Positions 47,832-59,000 of a DNA stretch of 64,000 nt are shown here, one piece after another. The notes below the pieces were generated by a model, which saw only the letters and a program-made list of their open reading frames with translations, did no database searches and was not told where the DNA came from. The DNA comes from Bilabrum cf. latius (taxonomy: Eukaryota; Bigyra: Bicosoecida; Bigyra; Bicosoecida): the NCBI GenBank assembly GCA_965178125.1, contig OZ237760.1, forward strand, positions 558,001 through 622,000, written 5' to 3'. Position 1 is the stretch's first letter. Every line of letters starts with the position of its first letter. Made by a program: the position numbers and the translations under genes.

Positions 47832-50081
47832 ATGATTCGAAGTAGCGGCACCTGTTGGCGAAGTGCGCTTAAAAACTACGCAAGGCTGGCTTGTAGACAT
47901 TTTTCATCGAGCACGGGCAGCAACCGCCCTGCATACGACGCTATTGTAATTGGAAGTGGATCTGGAGGCATATCCTTTGCAAGAGAAGCAAAGCGATTCG
48001 GTGCGGATGTCGCATTGCTGAACTATGTGCAGCCATCCGCGCACAGCGTTCAGTACGGCCTCGGTGGCACCTGCGTGAACGTGGGCTGCATCCCAAAGAA
48101 AATAATGCATCACGCAGCTGGTCTGAAGACCGGTTTCAATGAGATGAGCCACTTTGGCTGGAATGCGGAACACACGATGAGCCTCGACTGGAGCGCTCTG
48201 GTTGGTTGCGTCCAAGACTACATTCGGGGGCAAAACTTTGGGTACAAAACTGCTTTGCGCGACGAAGGCACTCACCTGATTGAGAAATGGGGCAGGGTCG
48301 GGGGAAGAGCAGTCGACGGCTCATTGCTGGTAGAGTGCCTTGCGCCACCAGGAGTTCCAGAGCTGTATCCGCAGGGCGGCAGCAGCGACAGCCACAGTGG
48401 CCATCATGAATCGGCAAGGGACACTGCATCCATTGAGAAAATCCATGCAAAGCACGTCATTGTGGCCGTGGGTGGTCGCCCAACGTACCCCGAGCAGCTG
48501 CCCGGTGCTCGCCTCGCCATCACCTCCGATGAGCTATTCTCCCTCCAGCGCCCCCCCGGCCGCACACTCGTCGTCGGGGGCGGCTACGTGGCCCTCGAAA
48601 CCGCCGGCCTGCTGAACGGACTGGGATTTGAGACAACTCTGGCTGTTCGCTCGATCCCCCTCCGTGGGTTTGACTCTGAGATGGCGGAGCGGGTGCTCCT
48701 CTCTCTCGAGGCGGAAGGGGTGCGCGTGCTGAGAGGCGCATCGCCGGCGGCCATCCGACGTGCGTCCGGAGAGGACCCCCCTCCTGTTTTTGATTCCGGG
48801 TAGAACTAGGAACCGCTTCGAGTGTCTTTGCAGGCAGATACCAGCCAGGGACAGGGAAGTCACTGTCGTGATGGCCATCTCGACCTTGAGGTAGACACGG
48901 TCGTGATGGCCACTGGCAGGCACGTGCTCACCGGGGGACTCGGTCTAGAATCCTTGGGGGTGCAGCTGGAGCCCGGCACAGGCAAGGTCGTTTGCTACGG
49001 TGACGATGATCCTGAGGGAAGGACAGAGACAGCCGTCGGCGTGGAAGGGGGCGGCATCCACGCGGTGGGAGACGTGGTGGCGGGTCGTCCGGAGCTCACG
49101 CCGGTGGCTGCCCGAGCGGGCAAGCTGCTTGCCCGCCGGCTCTTTGCGCAGCTCTCGAAGGGTCAAGTGGGGAGCAGTGCGGCATCGGGCGCCAGCGATG
49201 TGCTTTCCTTGGATCCCTCGACCAAGAGTAGCGGCGATGCTGACCCGTTCGGATCCCTTGACCTCGGTGCATTGGGTGCTGCACCAAGCCTCGGCCTCGC
49301 TGCAGGCAGTACCGGGTCTAGCTCTGGAGGTGGTGGTATCTTGGGCGGGCTGGACCTTACTCCCCTGGTGCCTTCGTCATAGGGGGTGAAAGCGGGCGAG
49401 TCGACTGCGTCGGCTGGCTTGCCCGCGGCCTCGTGGCACGATGGTACCGAACGAATGGACTATAGCTGCGTGCCAACAGCTGTGTTCACCCCAGTCGAGT
49501 ACGCCTGCGTGGGATTGTCAGAGGATAAGGCGGTTGATAAACACGGGGCGGATCGCGTGAAGGTGTATTGCCTTGAGTACGACACGCTCGAGATGTCGGC
49601 TGGGCACAGGAGGGAGGCGCAGGAGGCAGAAGCCAGGGAGAGAGCCAGCCGGAAGGAGGGGGGCCCAATGCCGCCCCCCATGCCTCGCTGCATGCTTAAA
49701 ATCGTGTGCAGGGCGCATGGGCGGGATGGTTTGGTTGACGGGGCTGCGGGCAGAGCGGATGCTGGCTCATGCGCGCATAGTGCAGACGCGTCGCCTGAAG
49801 TCGAGGAGGAAGAGGTCCTCGGTCTGCATGTGTTTGGACCAGGTGCCAGCGAGGTCATGCAAGGGTATGCCGCGGCCATGTCGGTCGCAAAGCAGGTGTC
49901 TGCTCGCTTAGCAGGGCGCGGTGGCGGCAGATCGGATGCTTCTGGCATGGTTCTTGGCATGACCAAGCGGGAGCTCGAGGCATGCATCGGGATCCACCCC
50001 ACGCATGCCGAGGAGGTCGTGGGGGCCGACCGGTGGAAGGGGAGTGGCGTGTCGATGGTGAAGTCGTCTTGCTGAGGCTAA
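47832..50081 (+). CDS. selenocysteine-containing thioredoxin reductase (UGA = Sec, UAG = Gln)
   Basis: High-molecular-weight NADPH-dependent thioredoxin reductase, 749 residues. An Arg/Ser-rich presequence ('MIRSSGTCWRSALKNYARL') suggests mitochondrial import. Motifs: FAD-binding 'DAIVIGSGSGG'; redox disulfide 'GGTCVNVGCIPKK' (Cys81, Cys86); NADPH-domain 'LVVGGGYVALE'; 'HAVGDV'; interface 'VPTAVFTPVEYACVGLSE'; and 'IGIHPTHAEE' with the catalytic His-Glu pair. The end reads AAG TCG TCT TGC TGA GGC TAA, i.e. Lys-Ser-Ser-Cys-UGA-Gly-stop. This matches the C-terminal Cys-Sec-Gly of animal and algal thioredoxin reductases at the correct distance from the His-Glu motif, so UGA 50073 is read as Sec748 and the stop is UAA 50079. 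TAGs lie at 48801, 48807 and 49380. Glutathione reductases lack this tail. Two low-complexity insertions (~444-537 and ~590-663) enlarge the protein. Confidence 0.9.
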
Positions 50082-50140
50082 GCGGCAGTGCGTGTGCATA
50101 CGCGTGGTAGAGCTACGCGTATTTTACATCGTGCTGCCGC
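50082..50140 (+). promoter_or_regulatory. long 3' hairpin starting 6 nt after the Sec UGA (possible Sec-redefinition element)
   Basis: An outer helix pairs 50082-50092 with 50130-50140 (11 bp including two G-U pairs). An inner perfect 8-bp helix pairs ATACGCGT (50098-50105) with ACGCGTAT (50115-50122) around a 9-nt loop, and partial pairing joins the two. Stem-loops about 6 nt after a UGA promote selenocysteine insertion in some selenoprotein mRNAs. The structure is plain from the sequence; the function is inferred. Confidence 0.5.
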
Positions 50141-50207
50141 TGAGAATAGGACAGGCTCAACAGGCAATAAGCTGCGGGGTGCAGAGTGGGTGTGTCCCAC
50201 TCGTGAC

Positions 50208-50258
50208 TGGATGATGGCAGGGTGACCAACGGCCGCAGGGCCGCTCACCCAGCCTAAC
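50208..50258 (+). promoter_or_regulatory. candidate form II SECIS element
   Basis: In the 3' UTR, 136 nt past the UGA. ATGA (50211-50214), 13 nt, then AA (50228-50229) has SECIS spacing. Helix II pairs GGC with GCC and GGGTGA with TCACCC around an A-A mismatch. AA lies in a bulge below a 5-bp minihelix (CGGCC/GGCCG, loop GCAG), the form II shape. The flaw: the 3' side of the quartet reads TAA where TGA is expected, leaving one sheared G-A pair instead of two. This is the only ATGA between the stop and the next gene. Confidence 0.4.
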
Positions 50259-50510
50259 AGGTGCCGCTCAGCATTGAAATGTTGAGACAAAGAAGGATTG
50301 AACAGAAGTGCATCGCAAAGTGTCCACTCACGCTGTCTCCCGCCCGTCCTTTGGCTCAGGATCGGATCACCCTGTCCAAGCCGGAATCTCGTCGCGCTGC
50401 AGCGCCGCTGCATTTACGTGCGAGTAATACGTTATCTGTCGCTATTTACAGCACTATTACAGCGATTTAATTGAGCCTGCGTCGGACGAACGATCGTCCG
50501 TATCACATCA
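50259..50510. other. intergenic spacer
   Basis: About 250 bp between the SECIS-like element and the first possible start of the GH85 gene. No gene or strong motif is seen. Confidence 0.4.
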
Positions 50511-53500
50511 ATGGTGTTGCGTGAGATGGACCACCGAAGGTGCATGCTACGAGTGGAAGGGGATTGGCGAGTGCTACACAATGCTGCTTATCCAGTCTAG
50601 TCTCGTCCAATTCAGCTCTTTAGAAACACGAACAAGTTGCTGTGTTCAAAGCAGCCGCGAAGCGACTGCGACATGGCTGGTTCTGCCGGACACGCGAGTA
50701 TTTCTTGTATACTAGATCCAAAGTCAGCATGTGTAATCAGAATGCCTCAAGACGTCCACATCTTGAACGGCGTTTCAGTATCTACCGCGGAGGGTGGCGG
50801 TGGCGTTCGATGGGTTTTGGATGGCTGCACAAAGCATCCTTTTTTAGATCCACTTTTGGATGCCACGGGAACGTCAAGTGCAGGCCCTGGCCCCCTCGGC
50901 ACATGTTTCGTCCGCGATTCAGGCGGCGTTTCAAGTTCAATGTGGCATGCAATTGCGAACGGGGTGGTATCTTCATCCGCAGATGGACCGCAGGAAGCCG
51001 TCAGTGATCAGTCCGCTCGCTTGGCAGCATGGAGCCAGCTGAGAGTGCGATTACTCACGGACGGTACCGAAAAAGCAAAGCCTACAACTGTCACGTTGCA
51101 CCTCGTGTACCGGACATTCCCGCCAAAAGCTGCAGTGGACACCTCACTGCGACCAGCCGGTGCCCTGCACGCACTAGCAGAAAGCGGCATTTCATGGGGC
51201 TTGATCGCTGGTGGGGGGCACGGCGGCCTGCACCTGTGGGCCTTGGACGGCATCGCAAGCCGCTCGCTTGCCTCTAGCAACTTGCACAGACCACTGCCAG
51301 GCAATGATCTCAAAGAAATGGAAAACACGGGTAGCAGTGCTTCCACGCCCAGTCATGGAGGTGGGGCCGCTGCCGATGCATCTCACGGGGTAATAGCTGG
51401 GGCCGCCTCTGAGCCCACATGTCGCAGAATGCCGCCACGAATGCGCGGAGCTGATATGTTTGATGCATTACAGCGCGGTGGGTGCAAGGTCACAATTGCA
51501 GGCGAATGGGTGGGACCGTACACTGTACAGGTATCAGTCGGCTTGATGCCGGGTGCAGGCACACAGCCAGCGAATCCAAGCGCAGTAAGCCAGGGCGCCA
51601 AAGGTGACGCACCCCCTGCCAAGCTTTCTATGGTGATTCCAGCTTTCGTGCTTCCGAACAAACCGGATGTAGCGGCATAGGCAGCGAAACAGGTACCGGT
51701 TGAATCATCCGTGCCTGGGCCGGGCCACCTACGAGGACACCGACCTGCCCGTGCTGATAGAGGGATGGTGCAGACAGGTGAATTCGAGCCCGCGCACAGT
51801 GAGGTTGAAAGGACAGAACAGGCGGACCAGTTCGACTTCGAAGCCCAGCCCGACTGCGAGACCTTGCCAGCACTGCTTGATGTAGAGGCCATCGGGTTCG
51901 GGCCAAGTCCACGACCAGACAGCTGCCCTCCACCAAGGATCCAAGCTACCAAGCCCCGTGTGGTCATGTCGCCGTGTTTACCGCCCAAACAAGGCAGCCA
52001 AGTCATGGTATCTGACGATCGGCCTGTTGTGGACTCAGCTGGCAGTTTTGCGGAGGAGTGGCCTCCAGAGAAACGGCCGAATGCTCCAATTCGAAGCATT
52101 GCAGACCTGCTAGCTGTGGCAAGCGCCCTAGAAGCCCCCACGAAAATAAGCGAAGCCATGCCAACAGCCGCCCCGTCAGTTTCATTCTGTAGACCCGCCG
52201 CGGCAGATCGGCCGCTTGTTCTTGTGTGCCACGACTGCGGCCCGTCGGTTTATAACGATGACTGCGGCTGGCCCTGCAGCGGCGTTCGTCCTAGTGCTAC
52301 AGGCTCTACTGGTCGTAGTCTGGACGGTGATGATAATGACACGCCTGCCATCAACGGGGCCCCGAAGCTGCCATACGTTTTCACTCAGTGGAGACACTGT
52401 GACGTGTTTGTGTACTTCTCTCACGAGCGAGTGTCCGTGCCTCCGGACGGAGTGATTGCTGCGAGCCACCGCAACGGCTGCAAGTGCCTTGGGACGGTGA
52501 TCTTCGAATGGGCAAAAGGGAGGTCTGACTTGGGGCGGCTGGGAAGCTGCGCAAGAGAGGCTGCCCGGGCTTTGGCAGTGCTTGCCGACAGAATGGATTT
52601 CGACGGGTGGCTGATAAATATCGAGTCGGATGCTGATGCTGAGCCTGGGTGGATGCCAGAGGCGGTCGATGTGAAGGTGCGCGGCGATGGCGTTGCACAG
52701 GGTTGGGAGCCCGGGACGGACTAGATGCACGCATTCACGTACTGGCTGAGGTACGAGTGCAGGCAGCTTGCAGCACAGACCAATAAAGCTGATCCTCTAG
52801 TGATTTGGTACGATGCGATGAGCCTCTCAACTGGGAAGGTGAAGTGGGAGTGCTAGCTCAGCAAGGAGCACAACGCTGCGATGCTGCTGCCAGTCTCAAG
52901 CTCCTTTTTTGACGCCAGTGCGAGCACCAGTGCCAGCGATGCTGATGGCAGCAGTCAGACCGATGATAGGCAATGGATCCAGAAGCAAAGCAGTGATGCG
53001 ATCTTCATGGATTATCACTGGCAAAAAGAATGGCCAGCCAACTCTGTCGACTTGCTGCGTGAGCTTCAAGCACAGAGTACTGCGCTGCATGCATCAGATA
53101 GTGCCAAACAACTCGCAGCCTTTGCTCCTGCGCATTCATTGTGTTCCTCAAACTCGCTTCTATTTGGGATAGATGTGTGGGGCCGAGGAACGTGGGGAGG
53201 TGGAGAATTCCAGTCTGGGGTAGCGGTCGACTTGTGCCGAAGAGCTGGTACAGGTGTGGCGATTTTTGGCCAAGCATGGGCGTGGGAGAAAGCGCAGTCA
53301 GACGCTACTATCGTTGCAAAGCAAGTCATGAAGCTCTTACGGGCGGGGACTAGCAGGGGGATCACACCAGAGGCGCTCGCCGGCATTGATGTGCGTGGGA
53401 TTGCAGCTTGGTTCTCGAGTCTGCATCCAGAGGGAAAACAGCGAGTAGTTGAAAGCTTGCTCTGGGATGGTGGCGTTTTTCCAAGGCAGCTGAAACCCAA

Positions 53501-55700
53501 CGTGCTTCTGCATGTCCTGGATGCAATCGGAGGCACGAGCGATGCGGGCATTCAGTTCCACTGTAAGAGAGCTGCATAGAGCTCTCGCCGAATCGGGGAA
53601 GTAGTGCGGAAGATTATTCAGTCTGAAGGATCCGCAGCTGGCAATCATGCCATTCTTTGCCATTCTCCTTGGCACTGGCTTGCAGCCGGTGGAAGAAGCA
53701 GCGCAGATTTGGGTACCGAGGATGAAGCTGCGGTTGCTAGCAAGTTGGAGCGGCTGGCTGAAGCTGTATCTAATAGCAGCGCATCTAGGCAAACAGGTGA
53801 CACTCTCTGCCGTGATGACTAGCTCTAGACTGCTATTAGGAGCTGTACACACGTTTTGAAAGGGTGTCCAGACGGAATGGTGTTACAGCTTGCAGGGCTG
53901 TGCATAACTGGCCAGTCTAGCATAGACTGCGCGGGTCAGCCACACCTTAGTGTTGGGATCAAGTATAGGAGCAGCTCAGTACTTCATGGAGGTGATGGCT
54001 GGAAAATGATGGCGATTTCAAACGAGCGAGCCCCTTCCGAGTGGGCAGGCAGGCTGCCCTGTTTTTGCTTGCGTTCCTCCCACGCCTGGAGCGATCTGCA
54101 GTGGACCCTAGGAATATCCTCTAGAGATCATCAGGCAAAAGAAGCCGTGGACTGTGGCGAAGAAGCTGGCTAGCTGCCGCTGACTAGCTTGCGTAGGTCT
54201 GGTTCGTCATCTGCGCAGGTGTGCTTCTCTGTCTGGATTGCAGGTGTACCATCCGACATGCGAGACCCGTACAGTCTCTCTCTGCAGGTCGTCGATGGCC
54301 ACGGGGTTGTGCTGCATGAATCAACCGCAAAAGGAGTCGCAGAAGAATCTAGAGACGGCTCGCCTTTCTGGACCAAAGTCACCGTGTCTGCGCCTCTGCC
54401 GAAGAGCTTGCTGTCAGGTGCCTCCAACAACTTCACGTTGCAAGCCCGGGTGCAGGCCAAGGACGCGGAGCACTGGGCAGGGCACTTTGGGTGCGACGTA
54501 GCGTTACCTAGCATTGCATTCATTGGTTGTTGCGTCGATAAAATCGGCTTTCAGGCCTACGGTTTGGCAGGGCATGCCGCAGACCAGAGCGATGCAACCT
54601 CAACGGCGAGCACGCATGTGCCAATTGATGGTGGGCCAGAGTCTGAATAGATACATCCGAGCTCCGGTTTGGGTAATACCACTGGTCATATGTGTCATGC
54701 AGTGGGTCCAACTATAGGGAATGCGCTTGGGAGTCTCGCTGTCAGCTCCGAGTCGGGCTCGCATTTGGAACCAGCTTGTGCTGCCCACGCTACTTCCTCG
54801 CCTAGCTCCAAGCCCTTCATGGTTGGCTACCCTAGACGATTAATTGATCTAAGCGGCGGAGGCTACTTTGAGTCTAGTTTTAACGTGGGAAGGGGTCGAT
54901 GTCTAAGCCTGCAAAGTGCAAGCGCAGCTGCGCCAACAGGGCCAGCGAGCGGAGCTGGAAGCTTAGCCAGCCTTCAAATAGCAGAACCCTATGAAACAGC
55001 AAGGTGGTGGTCTGATTGGAGCCTTCAAAGCACCTTGCCGCATTGGCTTGGTCTGGAAGGTAGCATCCATCCTGACCAGGTGGACCAACACAGCTTGTTC
55101 TCCGCAGTTTGCTACGGTATGCCCGGGGGTGAGCATGGCGATGCAGCCCACTGTGTAAGCAGCACTAGCAGCGCACACCACGTACCAATGATGGCTATGA
55201 TTTTGGACCAATACAGTAGGTCTGCTGAGCGAATTGCCCTTCGTCTATCGTTGCTGCCTCCACCTGATGGTGCGAGCTCCAAGCGGCGTGTGGGCGTGAC
55301 TGCGCTGTACGGTCTGTGCCTCCCTACGCACCGATGCAAAGTAGAAGTGTCGATCGCATACCAATATCATACGAGCGCAATCATTGGTGCAAGTCCTGAA
55401 ACAGCTGGTAGTAGCGGGCAGCGGGATGTTCCGGAGCAACCATGGGTCGTTCCTGTGCTGATAGCATGGACGGATCCGTCCAACTCCGTATGTTTGCCGA
55501 GGCAAGGCATAAAGTCATCGCAAGATACTGAATTGATCACATGTATTGTAGATTTTGAGTTGGAACGATAGGAAATGGACAGCTCTCCGTTTCCACGAGG
55601 CAAGCGGCAGGTGTGGCTCGGTGTAGCAGCTGCAAGCTCAGGAACAAGCGAGTTTCCGCTTGCAGTATCCAAATTGGGGGTAAATGTAGACACTGTTTGA
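50511..55700 (+). CDS. GH85 endo-beta-N-acetylglucosaminidase (ENGase) with large extensions
   Basis: Cleaves the chitobiose core of N-glycans, releasing oligosaccharides from free glycans or misfolded glycoproteins, normally in the cytosol. 1,729 residues from ATG 50511; ATG 50526 or 50676 are alternatives. Ten TAGs (50598, 51678, 52722, 52854, 53577, 53820, 53826, 54171, 54648, 55569), stop TGA 55698-55700. The GH85 domain (~621-960) shows 'WRHCDVFVYFSHERVSVPP', 'HRNGCKCLGTVIFEW', the catalytic 'FDGWLINIE' (Asn703, Glu705), 'PLVIWYDAM', 'FMDYHWQKEW', 'FGIDVWGRG' and 'VAIFGQAWAWE'. A beta-sandwich-like region follows, as in other ENGases. The ~620-residue N-terminal and ~400-residue C-terminal regions are unrecognised; known eukaryotic ENGases are ~700-750 residues. 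No signal peptide is evident. Confidence 0.88.
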
Positions 55701-55869
55701 TAGTAAAAATCTTTCGGACTGTTATTGTGACCTTAGTGAACTAAGTCGTGTAAGAAAATGAGAAATCACTGCCGACGGTTTCATTGGAGCAAGTGCTCCG
55801 GCGTGTTCCGATCCTTGCAGAGAGTGCTCGCACTCAGCCGAGCGGTCACACAATTAACGTTTGCTTGCA
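55701..55869. other. short intergenic spacer
   Basis: 169 bp between the ENGase stop and the next gene's ATG. AT-rich with no supported feature. Confidence 0.4.
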
Positions 55870-58800
55870 ATGGCAGCCGCATCTGCAGGGATAACCCAGC
55901 AACTTAAGCACATCGTACAGCTTGAAAAGCGTAAAGAAGAAGCAACTGATTTCCAAAAGGATGCACTAAAACTTGATGCTGAAACAAGGAGGATGAGCAA
56001 CACGGCCTCGATCATACAGCGGGACCTGACAAGCGCTTCAGCTGGCCTTCAAGACTTATCTTCAAGTCATGATCAAGTTAAGAGTCTTATGGCTGCTGTT
56101 CGAAAGGTCAGTGCACAGAACATTGAGCAGAGGCAGGCCGCTCTGCATCACCTTCCTACGAGCCTAGCGCAGCTGGCCAGCGTGGAACGCAGACTAGCCC
56201 AGCTTCTCATGCGAGCTGCTACTGCGCATGATTCTGACAAGTGGATGACTGGTACCTTTCAGCCGGAGAAATCGTCTACCTTCGCTGAAGATGGGCAGCT
56301 CAGCGATATGTGGGCTAGCCCATTGATGGCGTCTACATGCCTGCAACCCGGTAGCCTTCACTCGTCTGTCACAAAGGCCATTGCCGCAGCAGAGCAGCAT
56401 GAAAACGTTGCTGCTAAAATTCGTTCTGATGCCTTCATGCAGCAAGCAATTTCACCGGATGAAGACGCCGTCAGCCACTCTTCGTCGTCTTCTGGCAGCG
56501 ATGATTCTTCGGACAGTGATGACGATGAATCGGCGGAGATCACCTCGTTGATTGGATCAGGGACAGGTTCGAAAGGTCCAAGCCCATCATCAGGCCCTGC
56601 CAGCAGCAAGGACTCTTCTACGTCGTCTTCACAAGACGAAAAGGCTGCATCGGTGACTGAGGTGCTATCTACCATGCGGCCGGGCCTGACTCTCCGTCGT
56701 GGCGGCATCTCCTTTCCATCGGGTGATGAGCCCAACTCGTTGCCATGGTTCAGCAAAGAGCCTTTACTTACCTAGTTGATCGAGCCCACGGGCCACAGCC
56801 TCGCACAGTTCTCCATCGATGTCCAGGACAACATCGCGCTGGCAGCTGCTCGCCTGTGGCACCCGGCGAGCAGGATGACCAAGTGTGTCGGCGAGATGCT
56901 GCCATTCCTGCCAGGCTTCCCATCGGACGGCTGGGTAGATGCGAGTCGGCAGGAGGCCTCGCTCGAGGCTAAGGCCAGCCTGCATGTCGCGCTCTTCCAG
57001 CGGAACACTACGTTGAACATACCGAGCCCGGCACTGACAGCCACTACAACAGCCAGAGGCGAGCCTGTGGCATCGATTGAGGCAGAACTTCATAGGAAGA
57101 GGCTAGCAGTGGCAAGAGCCTTTTCGACGGTGCTTACGGCAACGGACAGATCTCGCGAAGCAACGAAGTCTGCGGAGGAGCTACTTGCCAAAGCATGTGA
57201 GCTCTGGCATGCTTTACCATGCACGACACGCGTTGCGTACCAATGCTTTCGCCGTATACTTTCAAATTTCACACTTAAATTCAATTCTATTCGCAGCTAC
57301 TATCTCATCTATGGCTGCTTATATCAGCGATGTCGGGGGGGCAGAGTCTGATATCGCAGAAGAGGCTTCCATGGCCAGGGACGACATCCAGCAAGCCGCC
57401 AAGGTCGCAGCTGGGCAGACGGCTGTACTCATGCCGGTCCGTACCGAGCTGCAGCAGCTCGATGAAGCAATTTCTGCGAAGCAGATCGAGATCAAGAAGT
57501 TCCAGGGCCGCATCCAGTTGGTTAAGGAGCAGCTTGAGCACAACGCAGAGACCCGTGGAGTCGACGTTCACTTCTAGAGACCCGGTCCGCTGGCCAAGCA
57601 CGAGGACAGCCTCCAAGCGCTCAACGGAAAAGCTATGAGAATGGAAGAAGATGGGATGAAGCTCCATGAGTCGGGCATGAGCGTCATTTCGCAATCCATG
57701 GGGCAGGTCACCAAGGAGATGGAACAGCTGCGCGGATGGATCACGGATGCAGCCGCAGCAAGCGCGACCATGGCTCGCACCGTGCAGAGCAGCCCCACAA
57801 CTACAGCTTCACTTTTTGCTGATGCATACAACACAAGCAGTGGTACCATTGCACATGTTAGCGAAACCCTAAAGCAGATGCAGGCATGCCTCGACCAGGT
57901 CGCGTTCGGGCTGAACAGTTGTACCTCGGACGCAGTCGCACAGGCCGCCAGCGTTTACTGCGGAAAGACTGCAGAACTTGCTACGGCATGCAATCAATGC
58001 TTGGATGCTACTTCGAAGGCAATCGCACAGCTTGCAGATGCTTGCATGCAGAAGGCGAAGCAAGTCGAGACGCAGCGCGCATCCATGGCAGACGAGGTGA
58101 CCACGCTCAAGTAGTCTGTCGCTGAGTGGATGTCCGCACTGCTGGAGGAGCACTTCAACGTGTTATCCGAAGACTGTCTTAAATTTAAGACGGGTACTGT
58201 CGGATTCGTGGAGATCGCGACAAAGCTCCGATCCTAGCTGCAGCAAGCGAGCTCTGTTGCAGAGGTCGAGGAGGTGCTGCTGGAGTTCAAGCAGCGACTA
58301 GCTGATGCCAGCGAAGCAGAGACAGATGCAGCAGCTCTGGAGCAGAAGGAATCGGAGACCATCCGCAAAGAAGCAGCTGCTATTGACTAGAGGGTACAGG
58401 CCTTGCGCGCCAAGGCTGGATCGGTTCACCGCAACCTGCTCGAGAGCGGCGCGGCCATCGCCCGTGTGGCCCAGCAACGTCTCATCGCGAGCGACGGTGC
58501 GTAGCAGAAGCTTGCAGCAGCACTTGAAGCTGCCGCTGCGTGCACTGAAGGGCCAGCCGAAGTCCCGCTCCACGCATCGACCAAGAGCCTCCGTCAGCTC
58601 TCCCAGACTCTCCGCGAGGTGCTGCTCGACAGCATCCGAGACGAGACTGTAAGACTTATTAGCTCGATAAACATAGGGATAAGTATAATTGATCTTGCAT
58701 GCATTCAGGAAAATGGCTCAATCCAAAGCATACTTGCCCCTCGCAGACTGCCAACGACCTGATCGACCACCTTGAGGAACATGGCGACACAGCAGCTGCA

Positions 58801-59000
58801 AGCGGTGCTCGGGTCAAGACCGCGTTGGCAAGCCTGCAATAGATTAGTGCGAAGTAAGATCCCGTAGTCCCCACTAAAGTCATATTGCGCTCAACTCCAA
58901 AGCGAATCGAAATTACGCTAACCTTGATCCCATGTATCGACGCAGGCACGACACGGCTCTGCTCACGAAACTCAGCCAAGGGCTCGCAGCGCAGCAATAA
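55870..59000 (+). CDS. coiled-coil protein of unknown function, four exons
   Basis: 946 residues if spliced as 55870-57196, 57297-58648, 58747-58853, 58946-59000. TAGs at 56773, 57575, 58112, 58235, 58388, 58502 and 58840; stop TAA 58998-59000. The protein is mostly amphipathic helix rich in Ala, Gln, Glu and Lys ('IVQLEKRKEEATDFQKDALKLD', 'EVEEVLLEFKQRL'), with a Ser/Asp-rich low-complexity stretch near residues 200-270. No catalytic motif, signal peptide or TM segment is visible. It looks like a structural or scaffolding coiled coil; I do not recognise the family. ATG 55870 is preferred over the upstream TTG. If the last intron is not removed, translation stops at TAA 58855 instead. Confidence 0.68.
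57197..57296 (+). other. intron 1 of the coiled-coil gene (100 nt, phase 1)
   Basis: Donor GTGAGC, acceptor ATTCGCAG. Joins 'EELLAKA' to 'STISSMAAYISD' and shifts the frame correctly. The unspliced frame stops shortly after the acceptor and its sequence over the intron is not coiled-coil-like. Confidence 0.8.
58649..58746 (+). other. intron 2 of the coiled-coil gene (98 nt, phase 0)
   Basis: Donor GTAAGA, acceptor CCTCGCAG. Joins 'SIRDET' to 'TANDLIDHLEEH', keeping helical character. Reading through meets TGA just after the acceptor. Confidence 0.75.
58854..58945 (+). other. probable intron 3 of the coiled-coil gene (92 nt, phase 2)
   Basis: Donor GTAAGA immediately after 'LQ(TAG)ISA', acceptor GACGCAG. 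Splicing adds 'KHDTALLTKLSQGLAAQQ' before TAA 58998. It matches the other introns in length and acceptor. Terminating at TAA 58855 is the alternative. Confidence 0.55.

Noticed and set aside
49386-50075. Thioredoxin reductase ending at TGA 50073
   Set aside because: GGC TAA follows directly and completes the Cys-Sec-Gly tail known from homologues at the right distance from the His-Glu motif.
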